This document shows positions 24,615 to 37,529 of a stretch of DNA of 64,000 bases, in pieces (positions within the stretch are counted from its first letter, which is position 1; each line of letters begins with the position of its first letter). The notes below the pieces were generated by a model. It saw nothing but the letters and a program-made list of their open reading frames with translations, was not told the DNA's origin and searched no databases. The DNA comes from Macrocybe gigantea (lineage: Eukaryota > Basidiomycota > Agaricomycetes > Agaricales > Callistosporiaceae). The stretch covers positions 1 to 64,000 of the forward strand of contig SJRY01000329.1 of NCBI GenBank assembly GCA_011319805.1. The letters are read 5' to 3'. The position numbers were made by a program, and so were the translations under genes.

Positions 24615-25917
24615 CTAAATTGAACTGGTCCAGCTTTCCCTCCTCTCATTGTCCAAGGTATGGCGCCGCGGGCGTACACGGGGATCTGGCGTCCCGCTTC
24701 TTGTCCCAGACGCGACCGGAGAGGAGTGCGAACGGATCCGTGCATATGAAACGGGCGGGAAGCCCTGCTTCGATGGCATCTTTACTTTGAGCGAACTGGA
24801 GATCGTAGGTGCTGACAGATCCCTTGTGAGCCGCCTACGCATGGGAGTCGGCGAGCTGTCCTTGTCAGAAGGTCCATACAGCACGCCTGCTTGTTTGGAA
24901 CAATTGCTCCGCTTGTCTGGGTTCTCGCCGCATACTGTAATATCCGTGATCGCACTGGACGTCGATGTCGAGGACAAGATGGTGTTAGGGACGTCGTGGC
25001 GCTTCATATCAATATCTGTCATGATCAGGTCATCACTGCCCTCTGGGATAGGGCCTAACCCACGGCCTAGACCGCAATGGTGGTGGTACGGGTCCTGTGT
25101 GAACGTGTAGAGCGTTTCTTGGACGAAAGTCCTGGACAAACTCGGTATGGCCTCTGATGCGTCTTTAGGGTCCTCGTCTTCGTCTTGAGCAACATAATCG
25201 GACGGTCCTCTTCCATTACTGGCATTCCATGCTTTCCCGGCGTCGCAGATCCAATCCCGGTGAAGCGCAGATTGACGATGCCCAAGCCGTCGAAACATCT
25301 GCCACCTTCCTCAACGCCTGATATGCCGAGCCCGACCAACGAGATCGCTGCATGTCTAGACGGCGTCGGGAGGAAACCTTTCGCGGCCGTTTGGACTACA
25401 CTATTGTTCCAGGTGGCTGACATTGATGCTAAGTCACCTGAGCGGTTTGCCTCAATGTCGGCGTCGACCGTGCAATGAGTGTCGAATACCACGCCAACGG
25501 TAAATGCTTCTTCGTCTCGGAAGTCGTAGTGCACGTCGACGTGTCGCTGATCAGGGAGACATTTGAACAGAACGAGGTGTCTTGGTTGTAAGCATATTGC
25601 AGGTCCTCCAGGATAGCTGTGCGAGGAGAGGGCGAAATTTTGATCTGAGATCTGGCGTGAGCATTCTCTGAGGTGTGGTATCGCTTTCTTTCTGATTTCT
25701 TGGATCGGGGATTGTGCACATTTCCATTGTCAAAGAAGGGTGAAGTGGCGAGTGCGAAATGCGGCGTTGGGGTCTTTGACGTACTTTGGAGGAATGGGTT
25801 GCGAATAGAATGCCCGTCAGCCTGTGTCACGGAACTTTTATGCAGGTGCGAGCGGCTGACTCTGTAAGTGCGAACCTCAGGTGGCGGACCACATGGAGAC
25901 CAGAAAGTGTATGCCAC
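24615..25917 (-). CDS. Ser/Thr/Pro-rich protein of unknown function, frame broken
   Basis: Three overlapping minus-strand frames together look like one coding region. The N-terminal part starts at 25917. The middle part (about 25230-25530) contains V-D-V-H-Y-D-F-R-D-E-E-A-F. The C-terminal part (25298 down to 24615) is rich in Ser, Thr, Pro and Arg and carries T-R-S-G-T-P-D-P-R-V-R-P and similar phosphosite-like stretches. Joining them needs two single-base changes or small introns I could not place. I do not recognise the family. The composition suggests a disordered regulatory protein. Confidence 0.45.
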
Positions 25918-26059
25918 CAGTTCGAACTATCTCTTTTGGATAACATAAGTAGGCGTGGATGATGACGATGCAATGACAAGACAATTGTATGGTATATTTG
26001 ATACAATGTGAGGACATGCTTATCGTAACGCTAACAAGGATGACGTTAGTGTTCTAAAG

Positions 26060-27923
26060 CTATCCATGCGTAAAGTGGAAATCGAATCCGCCTGGCGGAA
26101 GGCTCCGCGTGGGAAGCCGCCTTTGAAAAACGACGCAAAGTGGTACTGCCCGCCACTCCCGAACGGCTGGTAAGAGTCCTGCTGACCGGCAGTAGGGTCG
26201 TTGGGATCTTCGCCGTTGTCGAAGCGTTCACGGAGTTCTACAAGTCAGTCGCTCAGCGACGAGGTGTCGCGATACAGCGGGAGTTGGACGTTAGACACGC
26301 ACCTGGTTTGATGAGCACTTCATACGCCTCATTGATAGCTGCCATCTTGGCTTCAGATCCTCCCTTATCCGGATGCGCTGTTTGGCAGCTCTATGGCTGG
26401 AAATAGAACGTGAGGGAGATAGTGTCGTCGGTGACACCTAGTGAACGCTTACAATGCTTTCTTGATAGTCCGTTCGTCTGCGTCTCTTGGAACACGAGAA
26501 TCTGATAGTAATCCTTCCGACGGCTTTGTTTGAGGAGTTTCTGGCGCGTTTGAGTCTGCGAAGGATCTGTACATAAAGACCTTCATTTGAGATGACGCAA
26601 ACGGATATGAAGTTAGTAAAGCGCACATGGCCATTCGACTTGCCACTCTGTTCAAATGCATGTTCGAGAACCCTAACACCTCTTCCCACTCTTCATCGAC
26701 AAGGTGTGCCTCTCCTTTTCCCACTAGCCGTCGATATCTTCCTGGCATCCCTCCATGCTTAACAGCTCCACGCACCACCTCTTCATTTGCGCCTTCTTTT
26801 CAACTTGCGTATACGCTTTGCATAGACTTCGCACTAGAGTCTGGCGGAGATAGGATTTTTTGGAAAAGTCAGGCAAAGGAATTTCGGGTACGTCCGACCG
26901 CTGCGACAGTTGTGGCGGTAGCAGGTTTTCTCTGGTTGTGTGTTCTGCCAAGGCTTCCTCGAATCTTTTCAAAATTCGCCTTTCGCGTTCCTCCCACTCC
27001 CTGTACGCGGACCTACGAGGAACACGACGGAGGACCATTCTTCTGCTGCTTCCAGTTCGGCAAGCTGGATGAAAGACTTGTCAAAGGACTTGTAGAGACG
27101 GTGCAGCGCAAGGCAAGCTTTGGAGTCTGGATCGTAGTGAAGGCACTGCTTGAGTGCAGACATGGAAGCGGGCGGGCGGAAGAAGAAAGTAGGAGAGTCG
27201 GAATATGGTCGTAAGGAGCGTTGTAGATGGTGGTAATAAGTTCGAAAGCCGCCTGCGAATGAGAGACGCAAATTAGAATCAAAAGGCTTTAAGATGGGCA
27301 CCGCTCACATTAAGTCACCTACTGTGCTTTCCACGTCTCCCGCTCCCAAGGCACACTCTGCGCGGACAGAGCGAATGTCGATTGAATGGCTTGCGATCCG
27401 CAACGCGTCAGAAGACGTCTCGACGCAGATGTTCCACAGCTGAGCACGTCGCTGCTTCTCCATCTCTCCCTCCAACATCTCTCCCTCCGCCAACTCTTTC
27501 TCTAGCTCTACAACGTCGGCACTGCCAGCGTCCAGCTTTCCCTTGGCATTCCTGAAGGACGCCACCGCGGTGCGGGCATCCTCGAAGTTGCCTTCCTTGA
27601 GCCAGATACGCGCTTTCATCAGGCGCGCCATCGAACGTGCCGCTGGTCAGCTTCAACACTTGCTCAAAGTCGTCCAGCGCTTGATAATGACGCGACAGGG
27701 AGTAATACGCCGTCGCGCGTTTGTAGTACAAAACGTAGTCAGCGGGTGACTGGTCGATAGCCTGGCTATACTCGAGCAGCCTCGTTGAATTGTCCAGTGG
27801 AAGCAATAGGTTGGCGCGATTGATTAACGGAAGAAGTCCAGGAGGGTAGAGGCTGCCACCGGAACAGATGGCTGGCAGAGCATAGACGAGAAACGCGAGA
27901 ATAGATGACGCTAGGATATACAT
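26060..27923 (-). CDS. DNAJC3/p58-type TPR and J-domain co-chaperone, many frame slips
   Basis: An N-terminal signal sequence (M-Y-I-L-A-S-S-I-L-A-F-L) is followed by TPR units: Y-x-x-A-I-D-Q-S-P-A-D-Y-V-L-Y-Y-K-R-A-T-A-Y and A-R-I-W-L-K-E-G-N-F-E-D-A. Next come L-K-Q-C-L-H-Y-D-P-D-S-K, a segment ending E-H-T-T-R-E-N-L-L-P, and a J-domain (K-D-Y-Y-Q-I-L, R-D-A-D-E-R-T-I-K-K-A, H-P-D-K-G-G-S-E-A-K-M). The C-terminus is Gly/Phe-rich and the gene stops at 26060. This matches ER-lumenal DNAJC3 homologues that deliver misfolded proteins to BiP. I count at least eight single-base slips, mostly one missing base in a short homopolymer, including one inside the J-domain just before HPD. No substitution-type stop is needed to explain the breaks. 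Confidence 0.85.
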
Positions 27924-28403
27924 GGATATGATAGATATAAGGAAAATCGTTATTAGCAGTCAGAGTGTCGTCAAACTCATCAAAAATGCGTTGAACATGA
28001 CCCAGAAAGAACAAAGAAGAAAAAAAAACACGAACCAAGTTGAACCTTCGCGAATTCGCTATTTTCCGAACCAAGTTTCCTTATTTACAACATTGGGTGC
28101 GTGTGAAATTTAAATTCGCGCTCCTTGCCTATCGCGGTCCGTGACTGTTTCTGGGCGTCTCCATTTTTACCAGTGATGGGAGTTAGGTGCGTATGAAATA
28201 TAAGTAGGCGATCAGTCGACGTTTTGGGGATTCAGTCCCTGCCATCCTCTGATATCTCTTGTTAACAGCACTTCTCGACTGCGTAACTTGAAAACGTTCG
28301 TGCATTAGCACGGTCGTTGTTGAAGTAACCGATGAAGCTTCCGTTTCAAATAATACGTAGGCACAATCACAAGGATTGGTCTTATCATCGTCGAGGACGG
28401 CGT
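27924..28403. other. Intergenic spacer
   Basis: The spacer lies between the 5' end of the DNAJC3-type gene and the 3' end of the GH3 gene on the same strand. No gene seen. Confidence 0.45.
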
Positions 28404-31400
28404 TCACCTCACCGTCAATTTCGTCTGCGCGAATGTTTGATCGCTAGTCCCAACTTTGATACTGAATGTTCCCGGTTCTACAGTCCAGTTGTTCTGGAGA
28501 GACCAGACCGCCAATTGCGAAGAAAGAACTGTTATCGTGATTGTCGTAGAACCCCCAGCTCTTAAATCGCCGCGAAAATGAGCGAAAATTTCTGGAAGTC
28601 GAACTGACGGAACGCACGGTATTTCCACCTTCTTGAAGCCTACTAGCTCCTGGTTTGGCGTCACAACAGAGGCGAAGTCGTCTATTATGTAGACCTAGAC
28701 AAAGTCACTGGGTACTTTCTGTGTCGAAATGACAATGCGGCGCACCTGTACAACTTCTTTTCCAGTTGCCGATCCCGTGTTACGCACAGTGACGGTTACG
28801 CCAAAGTTTTGGTTTCGATTGATGGTAGACGAAGAAAGCTTCAAGTCGGTACTAGATAGAGTTTTGTAAGCGACTTTGGTTCTGAACGCAAACATAATAT
28901 TCACTAGTTGAAAGTCGTATAGCTTAGACCGTGTCCGAAGCTCCAAAGCGGCGTCGGGTTGTTCAGCACATACTATGATGCCACGTCAATTCGCTAAATC
29001 TTGGTCATAGATAAGCCTTACTTGGTGCCCAAACACCAGAGTACCGTCGTCGAGGACTTGACCTGCATCTATTGGTCGGCTGCCTTTGAGGTAGTTGTAG
29101 AAAACGGGTGTTGTTCCCACATCACGCGGGAACGATACCGGCAATTTCCCTAAAACCTATGAGAACGCCTGATATTTCGAGTTCCACAGCTACACGAACC
29201 GGACGGGTTCACAGCGCCAAACACCACCTCGGCCAAGGCGAGGCCTAAGGTTGAGATATAAGTGACAAATCGCAAATATTGGATCACTATTTACCCCCAA
29301 GTTCGCCGGGATAGAATTGTTGGATGATGCATCGGCGTCTATTTTCGTATTAGCGAGGACTCGCCAATAGATAAAGCTGCTGACTCCACATACGCGCTTG
29401 TATCCATGGCTCGGCGATAGGTTTCCCGCTAACAAAGACAACAATAGTTGGTTTACCCGTGGCTTTCCACTGCTTGTACAAGCTTCAACTGGGCTCCCAC
29501 AAGACCGAGGTCAGCGAGGTCAACGTGTTCTCTCTGTAGTTGCATTCGTTCCCGGAGTCCACAATAAGGTTTGATCGAGCGACCATGTTCCGACCTTTGT
29601 ATTCACCTCAACGTGAGTTGTGACCGGAATGAAAGACAGATATACCATGACAATCGCAGCATCGAGGACCGAGCCACATTCACAGCAGCAGCTACTCCAG
29701 ACTCGTCATTGGACCAGAGTTTGCAGCCTTCGGCGTAATTGACGTGGGTGGAGCTTGAGATACTGGCAAGGTGCTGCTTAAATCCATCCAATGGGGTAAT
29801 TGCGTTCAAGGTTGCGTTGAAGAAGACGTAATCGCCGAACTGCAGACAGGTCGGTCGAAGATGGAAGAAGCAGGGACACACACCGAGACTCGATTTGCCT
29901 GAGGCCGATTAACGCAAGCGAACCAAGGTCCCTTCGCAGCGGGAGGGTGTTTCGGCGATTTTCCAGAAGAACTATACTTTCCGTCTCGGCCGCGTGTAGA
30001 ACGGCTCTCGAAGCGGGAGTGCGAAGAGTGGAAAGGTAATTGTTGTATGGATAAGGATCTGTGCAAAGAATCAGACGGCGATATCCGTCGTTCAGTGAAT
30101 TCACCCACTTTCGAATAATCCAAGGGCGAATTTAGTTCGCAACATCGCTTTCACGGTTTCGTCAATGAATTTTACATCCACCGTTCCGGCTTTGACTTGA
30201 TCTGTAATAGCAGGATAAGTGGGAACACGTAATAGTAAAGAAATTTACTTCTTACCCGGCAAAGTGAGATACGTATATGTGCCTTGGTCTCAATTGAGCT
30301 AACCGACTCAACGAACAAGGATGAATAATTACCTCCGCCCATTTCTCCACTCAGTCCATTTTCTAGGGCGACCTTTGCGGAACATTCTCGGGTATCGCAA
30401 GTGCCATGTAAAGTTCTCAGCAGGTCCACGATCCAGCGTCCGTCGTGACCAATACTTGTAACCCCATTCGTTTCGTAGCTGAACACAGATTGTAGAATTT
30501 GCGGATGAGACGGGTCGGAACGGCTTACAATATCTGTGAGGATATCTAAAAGGAGACTAGAATAAGTCTGGCAAGGCAAATCCACAGTTCGTTTGTACGC
30601 ACGAGTATTGGCAATGGCAGGAATACCATCATAGCTAGAATATGCAGTCATGATGGAGAGACTCTCCAGCAAGCCCGGTTGAAAGGCTTGAGATATGTCG
30701 TACGGAGTTCACGTTCGCCGCCAGAGACTTGAGCGAGGTTACTAGATATTTCATCATAAATAGTCCCTGCCTAAAAATAAGGGCCAGAAAAGAGGCTTAC
30801 AGACCACCCTGCGGACTTCCGAATGCAGCAAAATGTTTGCAGGTCGCTGCCATCGGGCAATGGCCGTTGAACTTGCGTTTCGGCGTCTACCAGACTGCAG
30901 TCCGGTAACAAATGCATGGCCCATTTCACCCGTCAGGAAGGGATCTTCGCCAAAGTTCTCTTCCACTCTCCCCCATCTCAACTCCCGGGATAAGTCCAAG
31001 ACCGGCGCGAAAATATGACTGATACCGAGACCTTCAGCCTCTGTTGCTGTCACGTTTGCCACTTGGGAAACGAGATCGCTATTAAAGGATGCGGCGAGGC
31101 CGATGGGTGAGGGGAATATGGTTCCATTGTTGGTGAAACCGTGAAGACCTTCACTGGCAGCGTGAACTTTGAATGGAGGGGTGGGGCAAACAAACTCGCA
31201 CCTTCGGATTGAATCAAGGCAGGAATGCCCAGGGTTGTATTTTCCATTAAATATTTCTGACCGACGGTGACCCCAAACACGAATTTGTCCAAGGCACGAG
31301 ATAGCCTCCCCAAATACTACCTCCTTTGAGACGCATCATCTCTCCTAGAAAGAAGAAATAATTGCTCTGTGAACGATAGGATATGGCATACGAGGCCGGT

Positions 31401-31745
31401 TTGATTGAAAACTTTCGTATCATCGAGAGGATCGCTGAGATTCATCCACCCATTCATGTCGCCTTGGATTCTGGAGAAGCAGTGAAGCCTTGCATACAAA
31501 AATCGAGAGGCTGTGCTTACAGCTGGCGACCTTTTCTTCCAGCGTCATCCGTGCAGCAATCATTGACACGGGCCTCAATCGATGCCTTGGGTTCTTGTAG
31601 GTGGCAAAGAGCCATCGATGTTGGTAGCTCGAGACTCAAACGTGAAAATTTGTCCGTCCTTTGCTCCTCTGACGGCCAATCCAAATGCTAGGAGCAGTGG
31701 TATCCATGTCGTAGGCACGAACAAGCGGTTCTTAGGCCTCATCAT
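28404..31745 (-). CDS. GH3 beta-glucosidase, secreted, frame broken
   Basis: The start at 31745 opens a hydrophobic signal sequence (I-P-L-L-L-A-F-G-L-A). Family blocks in order are T-E-A-E-G-L-G-I-S-H-I-F-A-P-V-L-D-L, R-W-G-R-V-E-E-N-F-G-E-D-P (catalytic barrel), A-T-C-K-H-F-A-A-F-G, and V-T-T-D-A-G-S, which holds the predicted nucleophile Asp. Then come S-I-V-L-L-E-N, the second alpha/beta domain (W-S-N-D-E-S-G), and a C-terminal fibronectin-III-like domain ending F-S-I-K-V-G-T-S-D-Q-T-F. It would hydrolyse terminal beta-glucosyl or related residues outside the cell, which completes cellulose breakdown begun by enzymes such as AA9. Several exons are split by single-base losses; two occur within 40 bp around the nucleophile (about 30440-30475). 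The exon model is not fully resolved. Confidence 0.85.
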
Positions 31746-32324
31746 GATGGAAAACTGTTGGCGGGCCGACGATTCAAGCAGCTTGTCGTCAAGACAGTTT
31801 TTATGGGAAGCGGGTGTCCACGATTGAAGGCGAAAAGGCGGTCATAATTTTTGTCGATCCTCTGCGACCTCGTTGGCGACTCCAAAAATAAGGCTAACGA
31901 ATGAACAGCTGATCGTGAATGTAAGAAATCTTGGAGGAAGGGAAAGAGGCGGGCCGTCGTGAAAAGTCCGAGAATTCCCCATGACCGGTTCCATGCGAAA
32001 GAAAAGAGCGAACGCAATCGTTAAAGAGTCAAGCCGCCTATCGCGTTGCGCAACCATCTTGTGGTGCGGTGCACACACTGAGAATGGATTCTTCGGAGAG
32101 AAGTATATGATGGTCCGGTAACACCATTAAATTGAGAGCCAGGTTCAAACGTTCAAGCTTTCAAGTTTCGGCCTTCAATGGGGTCGGCGCACATTTTCTT
32201 GTCAACAAATTATGTAGGCTTCATAAATACAAGCAAGCTACAGAGCATACCCTGAAATAGATAGAAGTCGATAATACATTATAGACGGTCATATCGGTAA
32301 ATATAAAGGGCAGAAATGAGGGTG
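31746..32324. other. Intergenic spacer (GH3 promoter side)
   Basis: No supported gene. Short minus-strand frames here have no family similarity I can see. Confidence 0.4.
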
Positions 32325-33202
32325 CTATAGCTTTGGCTTGGAGTCGCGGACCTCTAGTGCGGCTTCCTTCCGTTGCCGTTCCATAGAAAGGCGAATTTGT
32401 TTTGATCTCTTGACCACATCCAGCAAACCGGACGTGGTCAGCCCCAGCCTTGAGGAAGCCTTTCGTGGCTGACCCATTCTCGCATCCACTCGACGGTAAT
32501 GCCAAGATTGTTACCCGTTCGCGTCTCCCAAACACCCAGTATGATTCCCATCTCACCACGGGCGATCTCTGCGTGCAAGCCATCGAGAGCGGTGAGGACT
32601 TTTCCCGACGTACCCGAGCTCGTGCAACATCGGATGCGTCCTCAGTGTCCGTCGATCGCCGGCCTCTGGACCTTCGCCTTTCTCGTCACCCGTAGCTGCA
32701 TCACGGAGGAGCTCCTCCACCAACGGCTGCTGGATTCGATGGGTGCATATTTTTCACCCAAGGGGGTGTCCTTGTGGACCAAACTCGCGTCATGCTCGAC
32801 TGCGCCGTGCTCCCCAATTTCGTACAATGATACAGGACGAATACGCTTCAGCAGTATGAAGCCTCCAACGGCCAGAACAAAGGCCAGAGGCGTCGACAAG
32901 CCATAGCAGGCTTTGAGGCCAGCAATGAGTCGAAGACACTCAGATCCTTGCCGTCACGAGCACTGGCATGCCAAAAGTTTTTGAAGTACCCGGGAAAAGC
33001 TGACACATACATATACCCGTGGTTGGCCATTGCATTCAAGGCCGGCACGGAGATCGGCTGTCTCCAGGTTGCGGTGGACACCAATCGTGGCCTTTGCCCG
33101 TCACAGGACATGTTTTCCCCTTGTGTTGGTGGACAGAGGACACGTTATATACGCAGATTCATATCAATTCTTTTGCAGAGACGACTCACTCACTCCCGAC
33201 AT
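32325..33202 (-). CDS. Heme-thiolate peroxidase (chloroperoxidase-like)
   Basis: The key proximal motif is present: S-P-C-P-A-L-N-A-M-A-N-H-G-Y, with the Cys heme ligand in P-C-P (about 33070). A GTATGT intron lies directly after H-G-Y, then R-D-G-K-D-L. Downstream are G-G-F-I-L-L-K-R-I, the acid motif E-H-D-A-S-L-V-H, and a C-terminal G-L-L-D-V-V-K-R-S-K-Q-I-R. Family chemistry: H2O2-dependent peroxygenation or halogenation at a cysteinate heme. The short-type architecture and the hydrophobic central segment fit the agaricomycete chloroperoxidase-like group. At least two one-base losses break the frame, one within P-C-P-A. The start at 33202 is tentative because the first exon is tiny. Confidence 0.75.
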
Positions 33203-33918
33203 CTTGAAGCTGTGGATAATACTTTGCGCCCTGCACATCCAGTAGCGTCAAGCTTTCGGTCCTGTCAGACCCGCATCACTGCGCAGAGTTCCACGGCCAC
33301 TTGGCCTTTGGCCTAATTCAATCTCTCCTGTCGTTGTATGCAAGAGAAGAACTTCTATTGCACAGTCCTATGCGTTTTACTAGGGGTCCTTGGGGATAAA
33401 ACTGCCAACGTGATACGGACAGTCGCTCACGGTGCCCAGCGATGACAGCGCTCGTCCTTTCTTGGTGGTATAGAAGTTCTTCTACCGGTCTTGATCGCTG
33501 TTCTGCTGCCTAATCGATGGGTTTATACTCGGTGTCTAGCGCTTTCCAATCCTCGTCAATTCACGTCCATCAGAATGTTCCCATATCCTGTCTCGCCAGC
33601 TCTATCCGCATGCACATCGGACAACTTTACCCGTCGTTTGCTCGCCACCGGGACAGGTATTGATGTCGCTGATCTCCCACGAAAATGACGAAAACGGGAC
33701 ATCTCACATACGGCCGACGTGCCATCAAATTATGGTCGCGTTGTTGATGCGATTCACGGGCACACTTAGATAAGCATTTATTCTTCCATTTTCCTCCAGC
33801 CACGCCGTTTAACCGCGAGAAACTTTCATAGGAAAAAGTCCTACAATCTACATGATATCCGAAACAGGCTTTGACGGTCAACGCTGAAAGAAATACCAAG
33901 CAGACGTGCCCGCCGACC
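33203..33918. other. Intergenic spacer
   Basis: The spacer lies between the peroxidase 5' end and the P450 3' end. No gene seen. Confidence 0.4.
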
Positions 33919-35892
33919 TCAAGCCATCGCGTGCTCACGGCGACTAAATTTGACCTTCATTTCCAATGGCTTGTGCATGAACCCCTCCGTCGTCTTCAAG
34001 GTATTGGACTTCAACTCTATATTGTACCTCAGCATCACCGTGGCAAGCACGATGCGCATTTCAATATACGCCAAACTGAAATCGTCAGAGAACAGTCAGG
34101 GCCAGTACGACCGTTACTTACTTTCTGCCAAGCTAATGAAGCCGAAAAAAACACTTCAGTGGTATTTGGCAAAGTTCTTGGCTGAGACGTACGCATGCTC
34201 TTGGACCTTTTCCGAATGTTAGGAGATAAGACCGTAGTCCTTTGGAATCAGGTTCCAGCCATCTCTCTGGTCTGAAAACTTCCGGGTCACCCCAGATGGT
34301 CTAACAGAAGTGATCAGCTATTTGCGTCTAACAAGATAGATGTACGCTCACTGGGTCGTGTTGGATTGTCCAAGCTGGGACTGACATCTCGGTCTGCGAA
34401 ATCAAGGGCTCAGAACCTGCTTTGAACCAAGAAACTGGTCCCGAGGAGAGAGCCGTACTTACGCCTGCAGGGAAAAATCTTCCACAACAGAACGCTCCAC
34501 CTTCGGGGACCGATCTGTGCAAACCTATCGCTGTCGTCGCATAAACGCGCAACCTGGAGCGCATGTCAGCTTTCGACACTCCGCTATTCAAGAATGGATA
34601 AATGGACTGACCCTTCGTTGATTGTTGCGTCAAGGTAAGGTATATCTTTGACCTCATCATAATCCGGAATATCGTCGCCAATCCTCTCTTCTAAAACGGA
34701 AACAAGTTTGGCGTGGACCTCTGGGTGGGTCATGACGAGATGTATGATTGCCGTCAAGGAGTTTGAGTAGTATCTGACCCGGCAATGCTAGCAAATTGAT
34801 GATGAATTGAGCGAGGGTCAAGACGACGGAGGCTACGTCACGTACAGAAGAGTAACGGCTTCTGCCGTCAGTTCGTCAATTTGCTCTCGGTCCAAGCTTA
34901 GGTTCTCATCGTTGACTCGGCGTTTATGAGCTTTCCCAAAATATCGTCACGTTGCGTTCCTGAAGACAAACGTTTCATCACATTGCGGCGGGCCATGTCG
35001 ACTAAACCGCTCGAAGACCGCCGACCATGAATGAAGAATGGATCCGGGATGAATTTGGACAAGAATGAGAATGACGGATGTAAACCGACGACGGCAGCGA
35101 GATGCTCTCGCTGAATATGGTTTAGCTACATGTTCACAATTGGACCTCTGCGGTCGAAGACGCACCTCATCAACAAGGGCAATGGCATTTTCCTCCTTGA
35201 TGCGCCCATTTGTACCTTGAACTGCAACTACGTCGGAACCCTGTAATCTGTTTGTCAGATGCGATGCATAGATGTCGATCATCACGTACATTTGCAACCA
35301 TATTAATGGCCTCCCGAAGGCAAGGTCCGAGAGTACATCAAATGCCAAGTAATTGAACCACACCAAGGCGTCTGTCTCCTCGCCGGTGGCCGAAAATTTA
35401 TCCAACTGCGTGATAAACGTGAGCACGATGTCATGGATAAAGTTGGAGCACTGCTGAAGTGAGTTGTAGGAGAAGGCTTGCGAAACCATTCTTCGCCTTT
35501 GTGCGTGATCCAGTCGGTCTGTCGTCGAGAATACAGAGGGCTTGTCCCCAATAAAGGCATGATAAAAGGGGGATTTGTCAAAGGCAGCCTGTCCTTGACC
35601 ATAAACGACGGGCAAGGCATCCTTGTCGGCGACGGATATATGATTCGGAGAAATACGAACGAATTTGCCATATTTCTAATCCAAGGTCATTAAATGCATT
35701 GCAAAACAAAAGACAACTAACCTTATGCAGGGCATCAACCGAGGTATCTCCTACCACGGCGGGCCTGGTAGCTAACCAAAGCGGCGTCCACCTTGCTAGG
35801 AAAGGACCTGGAATGTCACGGAAAGGGTCATTCCTGTTCCAACGCTCGACCAATGCGATGAGGGCAATAAATGCTATGATGTAGGGAAGCAT
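33919..35892 (-). CDS. Cytochrome P450 monooxygenase
   Basis: The start at 35892 opens a hydrophobic membrane anchor (Y-I-I-A-F-I-A-L-I-A-L), followed by the proline hinge D-I-P-G-P-F. Then come Y-G-K-F-V-R-I-S-P-N-H, the I-helix A-G-S-D-T-T-S near 34790, E-x-x-R region residues, and the heme-binding F-G-K-G-P-R-A-C-V near 34180. The C-terminus is T-T-E-G-F-M-H-K-P-L-E. It is a microsomal class II enzyme. The substrate cannot be read from sequence, though agaricomycete P450s of this layout often oxidise aromatic or terpenoid compounds. Multiple introns and some frame slips are present, so I give the outer limits only. It sits head-to-tail with the peroxidase on the same strand. Confidence 0.82.
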
Positions 35893-37529
35893 GGCACTGT
35901 GAAGGGAGAATAAGCAGTGAGCCTCCTTTACTTTGAACACGTACATTTGGCCGCCCGATCGAACGTCCGGCAGGAATGAAAACGTTTGAAAGAAATGGAA
36001 AGACGTCCCTATTTGCTTTCAGACACAAATGATTTAACGCCGTGCAAATAGAACGCACCGTTGGATTGAGCAACGGGCAAAGGCATGAAAGAAGAAGACA
36101 TAGCTGTTCGGTTGGCGATAGTACGTCGACATTTCAATCACCCTATATGTGGGCCAGCACGTTGCCGTCAGCCAAGCGGGCAGGACTACTATTCTAGGTT
36201 CTTGATATCTCCGTTGACCCATTATTTGAAGCGTTAATGGGTACTAAATTTCGGCGTAATACTCAGCGGAAAGTGTGAGAACGGTCACATCTGTATGCCT
36301 ACCTTGCGCGGAGGTTCTAAACATTGACATTAGGATGTTCGGGGTAAGAACGAGCCCAAGCGGAGTGTTTACCTTCTGATGCTGAACATAGCATGTCATG
36401 ATGCTTGGTTGCGTTTCTCTCCCGATGGTCCTGGACCATGGTCGCCTAATGCAGATCTATGCGGGATGGTATCGGCGTACCAGGTTCCACGTGATGCCGT
36501 TCAGCATGCATCCTCATGTAAACATCTACCTGGATGGTCCAATGCGAGGAGAAAATTCCTAGTTGAATCCCCTCGGCCGAAGGCGAAAATGCACGCAACA
36601 GCACGTCAAATGCTCATCAGTTGCCAACGTGAATAAACTTACACACATTCTGAGAGGTATCCATTGTCGCCTCAAGAATTACCGGATGAATTGTTCTATG
36701 CAGAACTATATAGAGTATGGACCTTGTGTACGAGAATACAGAAGTGCAGAAGGCTTTTGTCAACGATAGCTGATGATACCATCTTTTGATCTGATCGAAG
36801 AAGCTGGTGTATTCACCTCTCGATATCATGTAGATTAGGGTTTACCGTTCCCTTCGGCGCAGACCATATGGCAGGAGGGTGGTCTGTCCCCCATGCTGGC
36901 CAAGTTTTGTTCACATGCACTACACTGCTGGACCCGTAACGTTTGATACACGGCTTGATTCTGGGTCCGCGCCTTGTACCCGAAATCACGATGGCCGATC
37001 TGGGGCGTCACATATTTGATCATCTCGCACATTAGCGAGTCGATGGTCCTCAGGTGAGGAACATCTCTTCGCCTTTGTTCTCCAGGGAGGAACATAGATT
37101 GAACGAAATGCTACATCGAACACGGTGGATATTGGACGGAAATTACGCAATCCCTTACGGTCCGATTTTGAAGTCGAGAACGCGCCGTTGTAACGGCGGA
37201 AGATATTTTTCCTAAGAATTTTACGAGACTTTTCAGGATCATGAGTGACGTGCATGATTGAGCTACAATAATCGTCGGACGGGACTAGCTCCGATATCCA
37301 TAATAAGGTACGGTGGAAATACATTGGTGTGGAAGTTCAGATTGGGTTTATCAAAAGCTGTTCAGATGGCGCCTTGTCGCGAGACAAAGGCAGGTGTCCA
37401 ATGCGATTGCATTGGTCCATTGATCGTTGTCTACATTAATAGTCACAGTTCGCTATGATCTACATCAAGATGCGAACCAGTTATTTGCCGGTTTCCGCCG
37501 TCGTTCTGTAATAGAAAGAGGGGGTTGGG
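35893..37529. other. Stretch without a recognised gene
   Basis: Minus-strand frames at 36835-37324 are the longest. They contain a basic segment (K-N-I-F-R-R-Y-N-G-A-F) and several Cys residues, but match nothing I know. They could be a decayed gene. Nothing else stands out. Confidence 0.35.
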
